This document shows positions 7,788 to 16,520 of a stretch of 64,000 bases of DNA, piece after piece (the first letter of the stretch is position 1; the number at the start of each line of letters is the position of its first letter). The notes under the pieces are model-generated. The model had not been told where the DNA came from and did no database searches. It saw nothing but the letters and a program-made list of their open reading frames with translations. A program made the position numbers and the translations under genes. Source of the stretch: Campylobacter corcagiensis (GTDB lineage Bacteria; Campylobacterota; Campylobacteria; Campylobacterales; Campylobacteraceae); assembly GCF_013201645.1 (NCBI RefSeq), contig NZ_CP053842.1, positions 372,001 through 436,000 of the forward strand. Direction: 5' to 3'.

Positions 7788-10461
7788 TGATATAGCACTA
7801 GAGCTAGGTTATGATAACAAAGAGATCATTAAAAAAGCCCATGAAATGGGGCTTAAAAAGGTAAAAGCTGCAAATAGTAAAGTAAGTGTTGATGATGCTG
7901 AAGCTATCTATAACTATATTCAAACAGGCGAATTGCCAAAGAAAAAAAAGACTACAAGGGCTAAGAAAAATGTTGTGGTTGATGAAGATATTGATATAGT
8001 TGAGCCTAAAAAAGAGGAACTTGAAGCTAAAAAACCGGTAAAAAAAGCAAAGCCTGATGTTAAAAAACCATCTAAAGAGCCTGCTGTGGAAGTAGAAAAA
8101 ACAGAACCAGCAAAACAAGATGTTAAAAAAGAAAAGATTGTAGAAGCTAAAAAATCTACTCCTACTGAGAGTGAAAATTTAAAGCCAAAAGAGCCTACAA
8201 AAGTTGAAGACAAAATTCCAGGCGTTACAAAAATCAAAAAAGAAAGCGTTGCATCTTCACTTGGCAAAAGAAAAGGTATAGTTATTCTTAAAAAGAAAAA
8301 AGAAGATAAAGAGTCAAATACTTCAGTTAAAAAACCTTCTACAAAGTTAAATGTAGGGCTTGATACGCTTTTTTCAAATGCTGAAACATCACTAAATAAA
8401 AAGAAAAAAGAGAAGCAAAAAATACATCAAACTCCTAAAAGAGAAGGGGTTAAAAAGGTTGAACTTCTTGATGATAGAGGTATGGCAGATATAAATTTTG
8501 AAGATGACAATGAAGTAGTTTTACCCGATCTTACTGTTAAGCCTATCCAAGTAGAAGAAAGAAAAGAGACCAAAAAACAGCAAATTTATAAAAATTCTCA
8601 AGCAAGTTATACAAATCAAGATAACGCTCCTAGAAGTATAAGTAGAGGTTCTAGAAAAAAACATAAAAAAACTGTTAAAGTTGAGAATAATCAAGAGATT
8701 AAAAGTTTAGATATCCCAAAAGAGATTAGGGTTTATGAATTTGCTGATAAACTTGGTAAATCTCCAAGTGAGATTATCTCAAAGCTATTTATACTAGGGC
8801 TTATGGTTACTAAAAATGATTTCCTTGATGAAGATGCGATGGAAATTTTGGCTAGTGAGTTTGATATTGAGATAAATATCATTGATGAAGCAGAAGAATT
8901 TGACTATGTAAGTGCTTATAATCAAACAGATGATGATGAGAAAGATTTAAAACAAAGAGCTCCAGTTGTGACTATAATGGGACATGTTGATCATGGTAAG
9001 ACAAGCCTTCTTGATTATATAAGAAATTCTCGTGTTGCTACTGGCGAAGCTGGCGGTATTACACAACATGTTGGTGCTTATATGGTAACTAAAAACAATA
9101 GAGCTATCACTTTTATTGATACTCCAGGTCACGAAGCATTTACTGCTATGCGTGAAAGGGGTGCTCAAGTAACAGATATTGTTATTATAATTGTAGCAGC
9201 TGATGATGGTGTAAAGCCTCAAACAAAAGAAGCTGTTGCTCATGCAAAAGCGGCTGGTGTTCCTATAATAATTGCTATCAATAAAATGGATAAGCCTACT
9301 GCAAATCCAGATAAGGTTAAAACAGGTCTTTCTGAGCTTGATATTATGCCAGTTGATTGGGGTGGCTCATATGAGTTTGTTCCTATTTCAGCTAAAACTG
9401 GAATGGGCGTTGATGATCTTTTAGAGATAGTCTTGCTTCAAGCCGATCTTTTAGAGCTAAAAGCAAACCCAAATAGAAGTGCAAAAGCTACAGTTATAGA
9501 AAGCTCACTTCAAAAAGGAGTTGGAACTGTTGCTACTATTATAGTGGAAAATGGAACTTTAAGAGTTGGCGATAATGTAGTGGTTGGCTCAAGTTATGGC
9601 AGAGTTAGAGCTATAACTGATGATAGTGGTAAAGCTCTTAAAGATTTAAAGCCTGGTGAGTGTGGCGTTATAATAGGACTAAATGAAGTTCCAGAATCAG
9701 GCGAGACGCTTGTTTGCGTTGAGAACGAGAAGGTAGCTAGAGAGTATGCAAAGAAAATTTATGATCATAATAGAGCTCTTGAGTTATCTCGTTCGACAAA
9801 AGTTAGTCTTGAAGAACTTGGTGCAAAAATCGCAGAAGGTGAGCTAAAAACTCTTCCTGTTATTGTAAAAGCTGATGTTGGTGGAAGTTTAGAGGCTATT
9901 AAAGCTAGTCTTGAAAAACTTAGAAATGATGAGGTTAAAGTTGATATTATCCACAGTGGTGTTGGTGGTATTACTCAAAACGATATAAGTTTAGCAAGTG
10001 CTAGTGAAAACTGTGTGATTTTAGGATTTAACATACGCCCAACAGGTGATGTAAAAGAGAGCGCAAAACAAAAAGGCGTAACAATTAAAACTTATAATGT
10101 CATCTACTCGATGCTTGATGATGTAAAAGCTGTGCTTGGCGGACTGATGAGTCCTATAATTAGTGAAGAAGAGATTGGTCAAGCTGAAATTCGTCAAGTT
10201 ATAAATGTTCCAAAAGTTGGTCAAATTGCTGGATGTATGGTTACTGATGGCAAGATTGTTCGTGGAGCAAAGATTAGAGTTATTCGTGAAGGTATTATTA
10301 AATTTGAAGGCGAGATAAGCTCTCTTAAACGCTTCAAAGATGACGCAAAAGAGGTAGCAAAAGGTTTTGAGTGTGGTGTTGGAATTGTTGGATATGATGA
10401 TATGCAAGTTGGGGATTTTATTGAGAGCTTTATAGAAAAAGAGCAAAAGGTTGTCTTGTAG
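7768..10461 (+). CDS. infB: Translation initiation factor IF-2
   Basis: This GTPase delivers initiator tRNA to the ribosome. It is 897 residues long. An N-terminal IF2N domain (about 1-55) is followed by a long Lys/Glu-rich linker (about 56-310), a second IF2N-like segment ([18 protein letters not shown]) and the GTPase core. G motifs seen are GHVDHGKTS (about residue 405), DTPGH, NKMD and SAK. The C-terminal IF2 domains II-IV follow, ending [10 protein letters not shown]. The start has a strong site (AAGGAGAG) inside ylxR. The stop abuts the rbfA ATG. The linker's low-complexity lysine coding explains the long antisense open frames opposite it. Confidence 0.97.
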   Translation: MAEVQISDIALELGYDNKEIIKKAHEMGLKKVKAANSKVSVDDAEAIYNYIQTGELPKKKKTTRAKKNVVVDEDIDIVEPKKEELEAKKPVKKAKPDVKKPSKEPAVEVEKTEPAKQDVKKEKIVEAKKSTPTESENLKPKEPTKVEDKIPGVTKIKKESVASSLGKRKGIVILKKKKEDKESNTSVKKPSTKLNVGLDTLFSNAETSLNKKKKEKQKIHQTPKREGVKKVELLDDRGMADINFEDDNEVVLPDLTVKPIQVEERKETKKQQIYKNSQASYTNQDNAPRSISRGSRKKHKKTVKVENNQEIKSLDIPKEIRVYEFADKLGKSPSEIISKLFILGLMVTKNDFLDEDAMEILASEFDIEINIIDEAEEFDYVSAYNQTDDDEKDLKQRAPVVTIMGHVDHGKTSLLDYIRNSRVATGEAGGITQHVGAYMVTKNNRAITFIDTPGHEAFTAMRERGAQVTDIVIIIVAADDGVKPQTKEAVAHAKAAGVPIIIAINKMDKPTANPDKVKTGLSELDIMPVDWGGSYEFVPISAKTGMGVDDLLEIVLLQADLLELKANPNRSAKATVIESSLQKGVGTVATIIVENGTLRVGDNVVVGSSYGRVRAITDDSGKALKDLKPGECGVIIGLNEVPESGETLVCVENEKVAREYAKKIYDHNRALELSRSTKVSLEELGAKIAEGELKTLPVIVKADVGGSLEAIKASLEKLRNDEVKVDIIHSGVGGITQNDISLASASENCVILGFNIRPTGDVKESAKQKGVTIKTYNVIYSMLDDVKAVLGGLMSPIISEEEIGQAEIRQVINVPKVGQIAGCMVTDGKIVRGAKIRVIREGIIKFEGEISSLKRFKDDAKEVAKGFECGVGIVGYDDMQVGDFIESFIEKEQKVVL

Positions 10462-10824
10462 ATGAGCGATAACATCAAGCTTTTAAGAACACAAAGCATT
10501 TTAAAAGAGATTATTCCTGAAGCACTTTCTCAGCTTAATGACCCGCTTTTAAGGGGGCTTTGTGTTGTAGATGTTGAGTGCAAAAGAGGCAAATATGATG
10601 CTTTTATCTATCTTGATAAGATGGGTCTTAGTGAGTTAGAACAAGCTGAAATTTTAAATAAATTAAAAAAAGTAAATGGCTACCTACAGAGCTATTGTCG
10701 TGAAGCTGAAGGGTGGTTTAGAGCACCAAAATTTCACTTTAAATTTGATGATACTTTAGAGCGTCAAAATCAAATGGATGCCTTGTTTGATAAAATCTCA
10801 AAGGAGCTTAAAAAAGATGATTGA
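10462..10824 (+). CDS. rbfA: Ribosome-binding factor A
   Basis: A 120-residue KH-fold protein that binds the 30S subunit during late 16S rRNA maturation. The N-terminal RTQSILKEIIPEALSQL helix and the following strand region fit RbfA. It begins directly after the infB stop and overlaps rimP by 8 bases. Identification leans partly on its fixed place between infB and rimP. Confidence 0.88.
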   Translation: MSDNIKLLRTQSILKEIIPEALSQLNDPLLRGLCVVDVECKRGKYDAFIYLDKMGLSELEQAEILNKLKKVNGYLQSYCREAEGWFRAPKFHFKFDDTLERQNQMDALFDKISKELKKDD

Positions 10825-11236
10825 TTTACAAGCTTTAGCTAAAGAGTGTGGTTTGGATTTTTATGATAGTGAGATAGTAAATGAAAACAACAAAACCATA
10901 TATAGAATTTATATTACAAAAAACGGTGGTGTGACTCTTGATGATTGTGAGAAATTTAGCCGCCTTTTAAGTCCTATTTTAGATGTTACTCCTCCAGTAA
11001 ATGGTGATTACACACTAGAAGTTAGTAGTCCTGGGCTTGAGCGAAATTTAAAAAAAGAAGAGCATTTTATAAGTAGCATTGGTGAAAAAATTATAGTTAC
11101 ACTAAATTCAAAAGAGAAATTTGAAGGTGAAATTTTAAGTTTTGAAGATGAAATTTTAACTATTAAAACCCAAAGCGAAAATTTAAAAATAAAATTTAGT
11201 GATATTAAAAAAGCTAGAACATTCATAGAGTGGTAA
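10817..11236 (+). CDS. rimP: Ribosome maturation factor RimP
   Basis: A 139-residue factor for 30S assembly. The motifs YRIYITKNGGVTLDDCEKFSR and YTLEVSSPGLERNL are diagnostic. I chose the ATG at 10817 because AAGGAG sits at 10801-10806 and the family starts close to this point. An upstream in-frame start at 10778 would add residues encoded inside rbfA. The stop shares a base with the zupT ATG (TAATG). Confidence 0.93.
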   Translation: MIDLQALAKECGLDFYDSEIVNENNKTIYRIYITKNGGVTLDDCEKFSRLLSPILDVTPPVNGDYTLEVSSPGLERNLKKEEHFISSIGEKIIVTLNSKEKFEGEILSFEDEILTIKTQSENLKIKFSDIKKARTFIEW

Positions 11237-12015
11237 TGGATGCTTTTGTTTTTGCTCTTTTAATAACAACTCTAGCAGGATTAAGTACGGGCATTGGTGG
11301 ACTTATAGCTGTCCTTGTTAAGCAAACTAATAAAAATTTTCTTACATTTAGCTTAGGTTTTTCAGCAGGAGTTATGATCTATGTCTCATTTGTTGAAATT
11401 TTGCCAAACAGTGTTGAAATAGCAACTAATACAAATAGTGTATATGGCAAAGCGTTTGCTACTTTTGCATTTTTTATTGGTATAGCTATAATTGCAGTTA
11501 TTGACAAGCTTATCCCAGAAAGTAGCAATCCGCACGAATTTAGTGCCTCTTTAGATGAAAAAAGATCACTTATGAGAACTGGAATTTTTACCGCCATTGC
11601 CATTGCTATACATAACTTTCCAGAAGGACTTGCTACTTTTATCGCGTCTTATTCAGACCCTAAATTAGCTCTTCCCATAGCTTTTGCTATAGCACTTCAT
11701 AATATACCAGAAGGAATTGGCGTAGCAGCCCCGATTTATAAAGCCACAAACGATAAAAAAAGAGCACTCATTTACTCTACAACTTCAGGTTTTGCTGAAC
11801 CAGTTGGTGGAGTTATTGGATTTTTGGTTTTAGCGCCATTTTTAAATGAATTTATCCTTGCTATGGTTTTAAGTATAGCAGCTGGAATTATGGTATTTAT
11901 ATCAATTGATGAGCTTTTACCTGCTGCTAGAGCATATGGCAGACACCATGTAAGTATAGCTGGTTTCATAGCTGGTATGCTTATTATGGCTATATCTCTT
12001 TTAATCATCAATTGA
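11236..12015 (+). CDS. zupT: ZIP family zinc/divalent metal transporter ZupT
   Basis: An inner-membrane importer for zinc and other divalent metals. The 259-residue protein has about eight hydrophobic segments and the paired ZIP motifs HNFPEGLATF and HNIPEGIGVAAP, whose His/Glu residues form the metal site. I prefer the ATG overlapping the rimP stop (TAATG). A GTG two codons earlier is possible. It looks like the last gene of the infB operon. The 12-bp palindrome CCTAAATTTAGG at 12074-12085 may help end the transcript. Confidence 0.93.
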   Translation: MDAFVFALLITTLAGLSTGIGGLIAVLVKQTNKNFLTFSLGFSAGVMIYVSFVEILPNSVEIATNTNSVYGKAFATFAFFIGIAIIAVIDKLIPESSNPHEFSASLDEKRSLMRTGIFTAIAIAIHNFPEGLATFIASYSDPKLALPIAFAIALHNIPEGIGVAAPIYKATNDKKRALIYSTTSGFAEPVGGVIGFLVLAPFLNEFILAMVLSIAAGIMVFISIDELLPAARAYGRHHVSIAGFIAGMLIMAISLLIIN

Positions 12016-12152
12016 TACAAATCAATAAATCTAACACTAACTTATTGTATACTAAAAAGAATGATTTTAATATCCTAAATTTAGGTATTTAACTCAAGGG
12101 CAGTTATTGTTAAAATAGTAAAAATTTAAACCTAGTTTAAAATATTATCTGA

Positions 12153-12158
12153 TATAAT
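12153..12158 (+). promoter_or_regulatory. -10 box for nrfHA
   Basis: TATAAT in the 211-bp gap after zupT, 69 bases before the nrfH TTG start. The leader ends in a strong AAGGAGG (12215-12221). No convincing Crp/NssR-type dyad was recognised around it. Confidence 0.55.
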
Positions 12159-12226
12159 TTTTGCCCAAGTTACTTTTTTTAAATTAAATTTTTATAAAAG
12201 TAAACAAATTTGATAAGGAGGATCTT

Positions 12227-12727
12227 TTGAGTAAAATCATAGATAAGATCAAAAAGTACCCCTCTACTTTTGCAGCTTTACTGCTTATTGTAAGCTTTGG
12301 AGTTGTAATAGGTCATGGACTTTTTACCTTTGTGTATGCAAAAGGGTTTTCATATATGAGTGACGATCCTTTAGCCTGTAAAAACTGTCATGTTATGAAT
12401 CAAGTCTATGAGAACTGGATGAAAGGTGGACACCAACAGGTTGCCACCTGTAATGATTGTCATGTTCCTCATGATTTTATTGGTAAATGGATGATGAAAG
12501 CTGAAAGTGGACTTCATCATGGATATGCAGTTACTTTCAAGGAAAATCCAGTATCTTTTACAGCTACACCAAAAAGTAAAAAAATAGTTCAAGACAACTG
12601 TATTCGTTGTCATGGAGATTATGCTGCTTTCTCAGTAGATGCTACCCAAAAAGCCGGTAGTTCTATAAGCGAGCCACTATCATGTATCTCTTGCCATAGG
12701 CAAGCTGGACATGCACATAACTTTTAA
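12227..12727 (+). CDS. nrfH: Cytochrome c nitrite reductase small subunit, tetraheme quinol dehydrogenase
   Basis: NrfH is a NapC/NirT-type membrane-anchored cytochrome that takes electrons from menaquinol and passes them to NrfA. The 166-residue protein has one N-terminal membrane helix (about 14-36). It has four CxxCH heme sites: CKNCH (51-55, followed by Met57, matching the CxxCHxM ligand arrangement of NrfH), CNDCH (75-79), CIRCH (125-129) and CISCH (153-157). The start is TTG behind AAGGAGG. It lies 21 bases upstream of nrfA, forming an nrfHA operon. Confidence 0.96.
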   Translation: MSKIIDKIKKYPSTFAALLLIVSFGVVIGHGLFTFVYAKGFSYMSDDPLACKNCHVMNQVYENWMKGGHQQVATCNDCHVPHDFIGKWMMKAESGLHHGYAVTFKENPVSFTATPKSKKIVQDNCIRCHGDYAAFSVDATQKAGSSISEPLSCISCHRQAGHAHNF

Positions 12728-12748
12728 ATTTGATAAGGAGATATAAGT

Positions 12749-14431
12749 ATGAAGAATAAAGCTTTATACGTGGTTGCATTTTTAATTGCTGTTGTTTTAG
12801 GTGGTGCGATGTTTGCACTATTTGCCGATATTGGCGAAAAAAGAAGTGAAGAAAAGTCATACCCTATGATGCTTCATAAAGTAAGTGATACCAAGCCAGA
12901 TGTTAGAGAGTGGGGTAAGAATTTTCCTGTTCAGTATGACTCTTTTATAGGTATGGAAACATTTAATATCGAAACTCCATTTGCTGGTTCAGTTCCATAT
13001 AGTAAGCTTATTAGATGGCCAGCATCTACAGTTTTTTGGGATGGATATGCATTTTCTGTTGATTATAACCGCCCAAGACTTCACTTTTACTCTCAAATAG
13101 ATCAAATAGAGACTATGAGAAACAATAAAGAGTATTTAAATTCTCATGGACTTCCTAATTTTAAAGGCCAACCAGGTGCCTGTGTAAATTGTCATACAGG
13201 TCACTTAACTGCGATAATGGTTGATGAAGATTATACTAAACTTCATGAAAATCCTGTAGAAGCATCAAAAGATCCTATGCCATTTTTTGATGTAAAAGGT
13301 AAGGATGGACAAAAAGAAAAAGCTGCGTGGACAAAGATGAACTCAATTCCTTACTTTGATGTTATGGAGATGGTTGCTAACAAACATGGCGAAGATCCAT
13401 ATGGTGGTTCTCATCTAGGAAGTAGCTGTGCTGATTGTCATCACCCTGATGATATGAGTTTAAGAGTTACAAGACCAGCTTTTGTAAATGCAATGGTTGC
13501 AAGAGGTTATGAAGCTGATGCAAAAAGTGGCTTAAAAGCTACAAGACAGGAGATGAGAAGCTATGTTTGTATGCAGTGCCATGTGGAGTATTACTTTGCT
13601 GGAAAAGACTCAACTTTAACATTTCCTTGGACAAAATGGCCAAAAGATGAGCCATTTAAGATAGAGATGTTTGATGAGTATTATGATGAGATGTATGAAA
13701 ATGGAAAATTTCCACAAGATTATAAACACAAAACTACAGATGCGCCAATTGTTAAAATGCAACACTCAGAAGCTGAACTTAGCTCAACTGGAATTCATGC
13801 TAGAAGTGGTGTAGGGTGTGCCGATTGTCATATGCCTTATAAAAGAAGTGGAGCTCAAAAAGTTACAAGCCACCTTATAACTAGTCCATTTGCTGATATA
13901 ACAGGAAGTTGTAAAACTTGCCATATGCAAAGTGAAGAGAAGTTAAAAGAGAGAATTGATTTTATTCAAAATCGCCATGCTTATAGCCTTAGAGAGTGTG
14001 AAAACGCACTTTTATCTCTCATTCAAGATATTACTACAGCTAGAGAAGAGCTTGCAAATCATCCTAATTTTGCTAGTTTAGAAGCTGATGCTAAAAAAGC
14101 AGCTATTAGTGAAGCATTAAAAGGCTCACTTTGGAATCAAAGAAGAGCTCATATGAGATGGGACTTTGCATTTAGTGAAAACAGCTATGGTTTCCATGGT
14201 CCAGATGAAGCTGCTAGAGTTATTGGTCAGTGTAAAGAGTATGCTAGAAAAGGTCAAGTTGAGTTAGCTAATGAGCTAAAAGCTTATGATATAGCTATAA
14301 CTCTTACTCAGCAAGCAGATGAGGTTCAAGCACCTGAAAGAATCGAGCTTCATAAAGGTGATGTTGGTAGCGTGCCAAGTGATAGACTTCAAAAGATAGA
14401 CCAAGACGTTAAAAACCTTAACTTCTTTTAA
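12749..14431 (+). CDS. nrfA: Periplasmic ammonia-forming cytochrome c nitrite reductase
   Basis: This pentaheme enzyme reduces nitrite to ammonium in the periplasm. The 560-residue protein has an N-terminal signal/anchor (about 6-26). It has five CxxCH motifs: CVNCH (145-149), CADCH (227-231), CMQCH (274-278), CADCH (357-361) and CKTCH (388-392). The first replaces the CxxCK of classical NrfA, so the catalytic heme should be His-tethered, a variant I recall for Campylobacter. HVEYYF and CADCHMPY match the family. It is preceded by AAGGAG and follows nrfH directly. Confidence 0.96.
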   Translation: MKNKALYVVAFLIAVVLGGAMFALFADIGEKRSEEKSYPMMLHKVSDTKPDVREWGKNFPVQYDSFIGMETFNIETPFAGSVPYSKLIRWPASTVFWDGYAFSVDYNRPRLHFYSQIDQIETMRNNKEYLNSHGLPNFKGQPGACVNCHTGHLTAIMVDEDYTKLHENPVEASKDPMPFFDVKGKDGQKEKAAWTKMNSIPYFDVMEMVANKHGEDPYGGSHLGSSCADCHHPDDMSLRVTRPAFVNAMVARGYEADAKSGLKATRQEMRSYVCMQCHVEYYFAGKDSTLTFPWTKWPKDEPFKIEMFDEYYDEMYENGKFPQDYKHKTTDAPIVKMQHSEAELSSTGIHARSGVGCADCHMPYKRSGAQKVTSHLITSPFADITGSCKTCHMQSEEKLKERIDFIQNRHAYSLRECENALLSLIQDITTAREELANHPNFASLEADAKKAAISEALKGSLWNQRRAHMRWDFAFSENSYGFHGPDEAARVIGQCKEYARKGQVELANELKAYDIAITLTQQADEVQAPERIELHKGDVGSVPSDRLQKIDQDVKNLNFF

Positions 14432-14437
14432 TTAAAG

Positions 14438-14457
14438 TCGCCCCTAAACTGGGGCGA
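14438..14457 (+). terminator. GC-rich hairpin after nrfA
   Basis: TCGCCCC / GGGGCGA with a 6-nt loop, 7 bases after the nrfA stop. No U-run follows, so termination may be partial or the hairpin may protect the 3' end. Confidence 0.5.
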
Positions 14458-14500
14458 TACTCATATATAAATTCTTAAATTTAATTTAAATTTTAATCCA

Positions 14501-14534
14501 TAGTAAGAACTTAGTAAGAACAATTTTATATAAT
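14501..14534 (+). promoter_or_regulatory. assT1 promoter with tandem direct repeat (putative OmpR-family operator)
   Basis: The 10-mer TAGTAAGAAC occurs at 14501-14510 and again, identically, at 14512-14521. That is an 11-bp repeat period, the spacing usual for OmpR/PhoB-class binding sites. A TATAAT -10 box follows at 14529-14534, so the repeat covers the -35 region. Seven of the ten bases are A/T, but an exact 10-mer at helical spacing in this place is notable. The cognate regulator could be the OmpR-type protein encoded at 23846-24529; that link is inference. Confidence 0.55.
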
Positions 14535-14562
14535 TCAATTTGAAATATATTAAGGAGAAAGT

Positions 14563-16410
14563 ATGAAAAAAATTCTTAGTTCAGCACTTGTTGCTGGTAT
14601 GTTACTTACAGTTAGCACTACGGCTTCTTTTGCTATCGGCGGTGCAAGTGGACCAAAGATTGATTATGCAGTTCAAGGCAAGCTTGGAGAGTTGGTTGTA
14701 AATCCTTATGATGTAGCACCTCTTACAGCAGTTATTAAAAATGGCGGATACAATATCAAAAACGCAACTGTTAGAATCGTTCCAAAAGAGAACGGTCAAG
14801 AGATAAAATATAAAGTTGCTGATGGTGAGCTAAAAACTCATGGTGGAATTCCTGTTTTTGGTCTGTATCCTGATTATGTAAATAAAGTTGAAGTTGAGTA
14901 TACAAAGAGCTACAAAGGCAAAGATGAAACCCTTAAAGAGACTTATGAAATTTACACAGCACCAGTTTTCCTAGATGTTTCTGGTCATAAAGGACAAAAA
15001 GGTGTACTGTTTGATGATATTGAAGTTGTAACTCCTGCAATTGATAAATTTAAAGATAGACTATATTTTGTAAATAACTTTCAAAATAAAACTGGAAAAG
15101 GTACAAAAGTTGTATGGAACAACCCAATGGGCGGAGCATTAGAGTGGAACTATAACCCACAAATTTTTATCCTAGATACAAAAGGCGAAGTTAGATGGTA
15201 TCTAGACCCAGCTAAAATTTATAACTTAAAATCAGCTTTTAATGCTGGTGTTATGATGGGCTTTAAACAAAATGAAGATGGCGATTTAACTTGGGGATAT
15301 GGTCAAAGATACGCTAAATATGACATCATGGGTAGAGAAATTTGGAATAGAGAACTTCCAGCTGGATATGTTGATTTTTCTCACTCACTTGATGATAGTC
15401 CAAATGGAAACTATTTCTTAAGAGTTGCAAATGCAAATTTAAAAAGACTTGATGGTAAAAATGTAAGAACTGTTAGAGATGTGATCGTTGAGGTTGATAA
15501 AAACGGACAAGTTGTGGATGATTGGAGACTTTATGAAATTTTAGATCCTTATAGAGATAATGTCTTAAAAGTTCTTGATCAAGGTGCAGTTTGTTTAAAT
15601 ATTGATGCAAGTCAAACAGGTCATACTTTAAGTGAAGAAGATTTAGCTAAGATGGATGATAATAATAACTTTGGTGATATCGTTGGAAGCGGACCTGGTA
15701 GAAACTGGGCTCATGTTAACTCAGTAGATCATGACGCAGAAGATGATAGCATCATCATCTCAAGCCGCCATCAAAATGCAATTATCAAAATCGGTAGAGA
15801 TAAAAAAGTTAAATGGATTTTAGGAAATCCAGTTGGTTGGAAAGATGAGTTTAAATCAAAACTTCTAACTCCAGTTGATAGCAAAGGAAATAAAATTTCT
15901 TGCGGTGCTGATGGTGCAAAATGCCCTGGTTATGAAAATGACAAAGGCGGATTTGATTATACTTGGACACAACACACAGCATTTAAAATCGATGAAAAAA
16001 GTAAAGGCGATATCATCTATGTAAGTGCGTTTGATAATGGTGATAGCCGTGGTATGGAACAACCTGCTCTTCCAACAATGAAATACTCACGCGCTGTTGT
16101 TTACAAAATCGATCAAAAGAAAATGACAGTTGAGCAGGTTTGGGAATACGGCAAAGATAGAGGATTTGACTGGTATAGCTCAGTTACAAGCTTAACAGAG
16201 TATCAAGCTGATAAAGACTCTATTATGACTTATTCAGCTGTTGCCGGAATGCAGTTTGATATAGCAACTGGAGCACCAACAGGTCTTCCAAGTCCACATA
16301 TTAACGAATTTGAGTGGGGTTCAACAACTCCTGGCATAGAGATTAAAATGACAAATGCAATGGGCTATCAAGCGTGGCCATTTAGCATTGAAAAGGCTCT
16401 TTCAAAATAA
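14563..16410 (+). CDS. Aryl-sulfate sulfotransferase AssT, copy 1
   Basis: AssT is a periplasmic PAPS-independent enzyme that moves sulfate from one phenolic ester to another phenol through a sulfo-histidine intermediate. The 615-residue protein has a Sec signal peptide (cut after SFA, about 24). By motif comparison with E. coli AssT the active-site residues are present: His274 (DFSHSLDD), His384 (NWAHVNSV), Arg402 (SSRHQNA) and His471 (WTQHTAF). A CX6C pair (447/454) lies near the last His, where the E. coli enzyme has a disulfide. It is the first of four tandem copies and is closest to copy 2 by eye. It has an AAGGAG site and its own promoter. Confidence 0.93.
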   Translation: MKKILSSALVAGMLLTVSTTASFAIGGASGPKIDYAVQGKLGELVVNPYDVAPLTAVIKNGGYNIKNATVRIVPKENGQEIKYKVADGELKTHGGIPVFGLYPDYVNKVEVEYTKSYKGKDETLKETYEIYTAPVFLDVSGHKGQKGVLFDDIEVVTPAIDKFKDRLYFVNNFQNKTGKGTKVVWNNPMGGALEWNYNPQIFILDTKGEVRWYLDPAKIYNLKSAFNAGVMMGFKQNEDGDLTWGYGQRYAKYDIMGREIWNRELPAGYVDFSHSLDDSPNGNYFLRVANANLKRLDGKNVRTVRDVIVEVDKNGQVVDDWRLYEILDPYRDNVLKVLDQGAVCLNIDASQTGHTLSEEDLAKMDDNNNFGDIVGSGPGRNWAHVNSVDHDAEDDSIIISSRHQNAIIKIGRDKKVKWILGNPVGWKDEFKSKLLTPVDSKGNKISCGADGAKCPGYENDKGGFDYTWTQHTAFKIDEKSKGDIIYVSAFDNGDSRGMEQPALPTMKYSRAVVYKIDQKKMTVEQVWEYGKDRGFDWYSSVTSLTEYQADKDSIMTYSAVAGMQFDIATGAPTGLPSPHINEFEWGSTTPGIEIKMTNAMGYQAWPFSIEKALSK

Positions 16411-16414
16411 CACT

Positions 16415-16439
16415 AAAGCCCTAAAATTTAGGGCTTTTT
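16415..16439 (+). terminator. Hairpin between assT1 and assT2
   Basis: AAAGCCCTAAA / TTTAGGGCTTT followed by TT and an A-rich stretch. It starts 5 bases after the assT1 stop. No -10 box is apparent before assT2, so it probably leaks and sets an expression gradient. Confidence 0.65.
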
Positions 16440-16501
16440 AAATTTAGACCAAAGTTTCAAATTTAAACTAAATTTAAAGATGAAATTTTAATCTAAATTT
16501 A
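16440..16501 (+). repeat. assT spacer repeat, copy A
   Basis: This 62-nt leader segment of assT2 is nearly the same as 20333-20394 before assT4. The first 29 bases are identical, and differences are confined to a few positions plus one 6-base patch. It marks duplication or gene conversion within the assT array. Confidence 0.75.
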
Positions 16502-16520
16502 TTTTTTTAAGGAGAAAACT

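Noticed and set aside
7804-8267. Two antisense open frames opposite the infB linker
   Set aside because: The products are Phe/Ser/Leu runs produced by reading the Lys/Glu-rich IF-2 linker backwards; no independent signals.
10778-10816. Upstream start for rimP inside rbfA
   Set aside because: It would add 13 residues (PCLIKSQRSLKK) not typical of RimP, while the ATG at 10817 has AAGGAG at a suitable distance.
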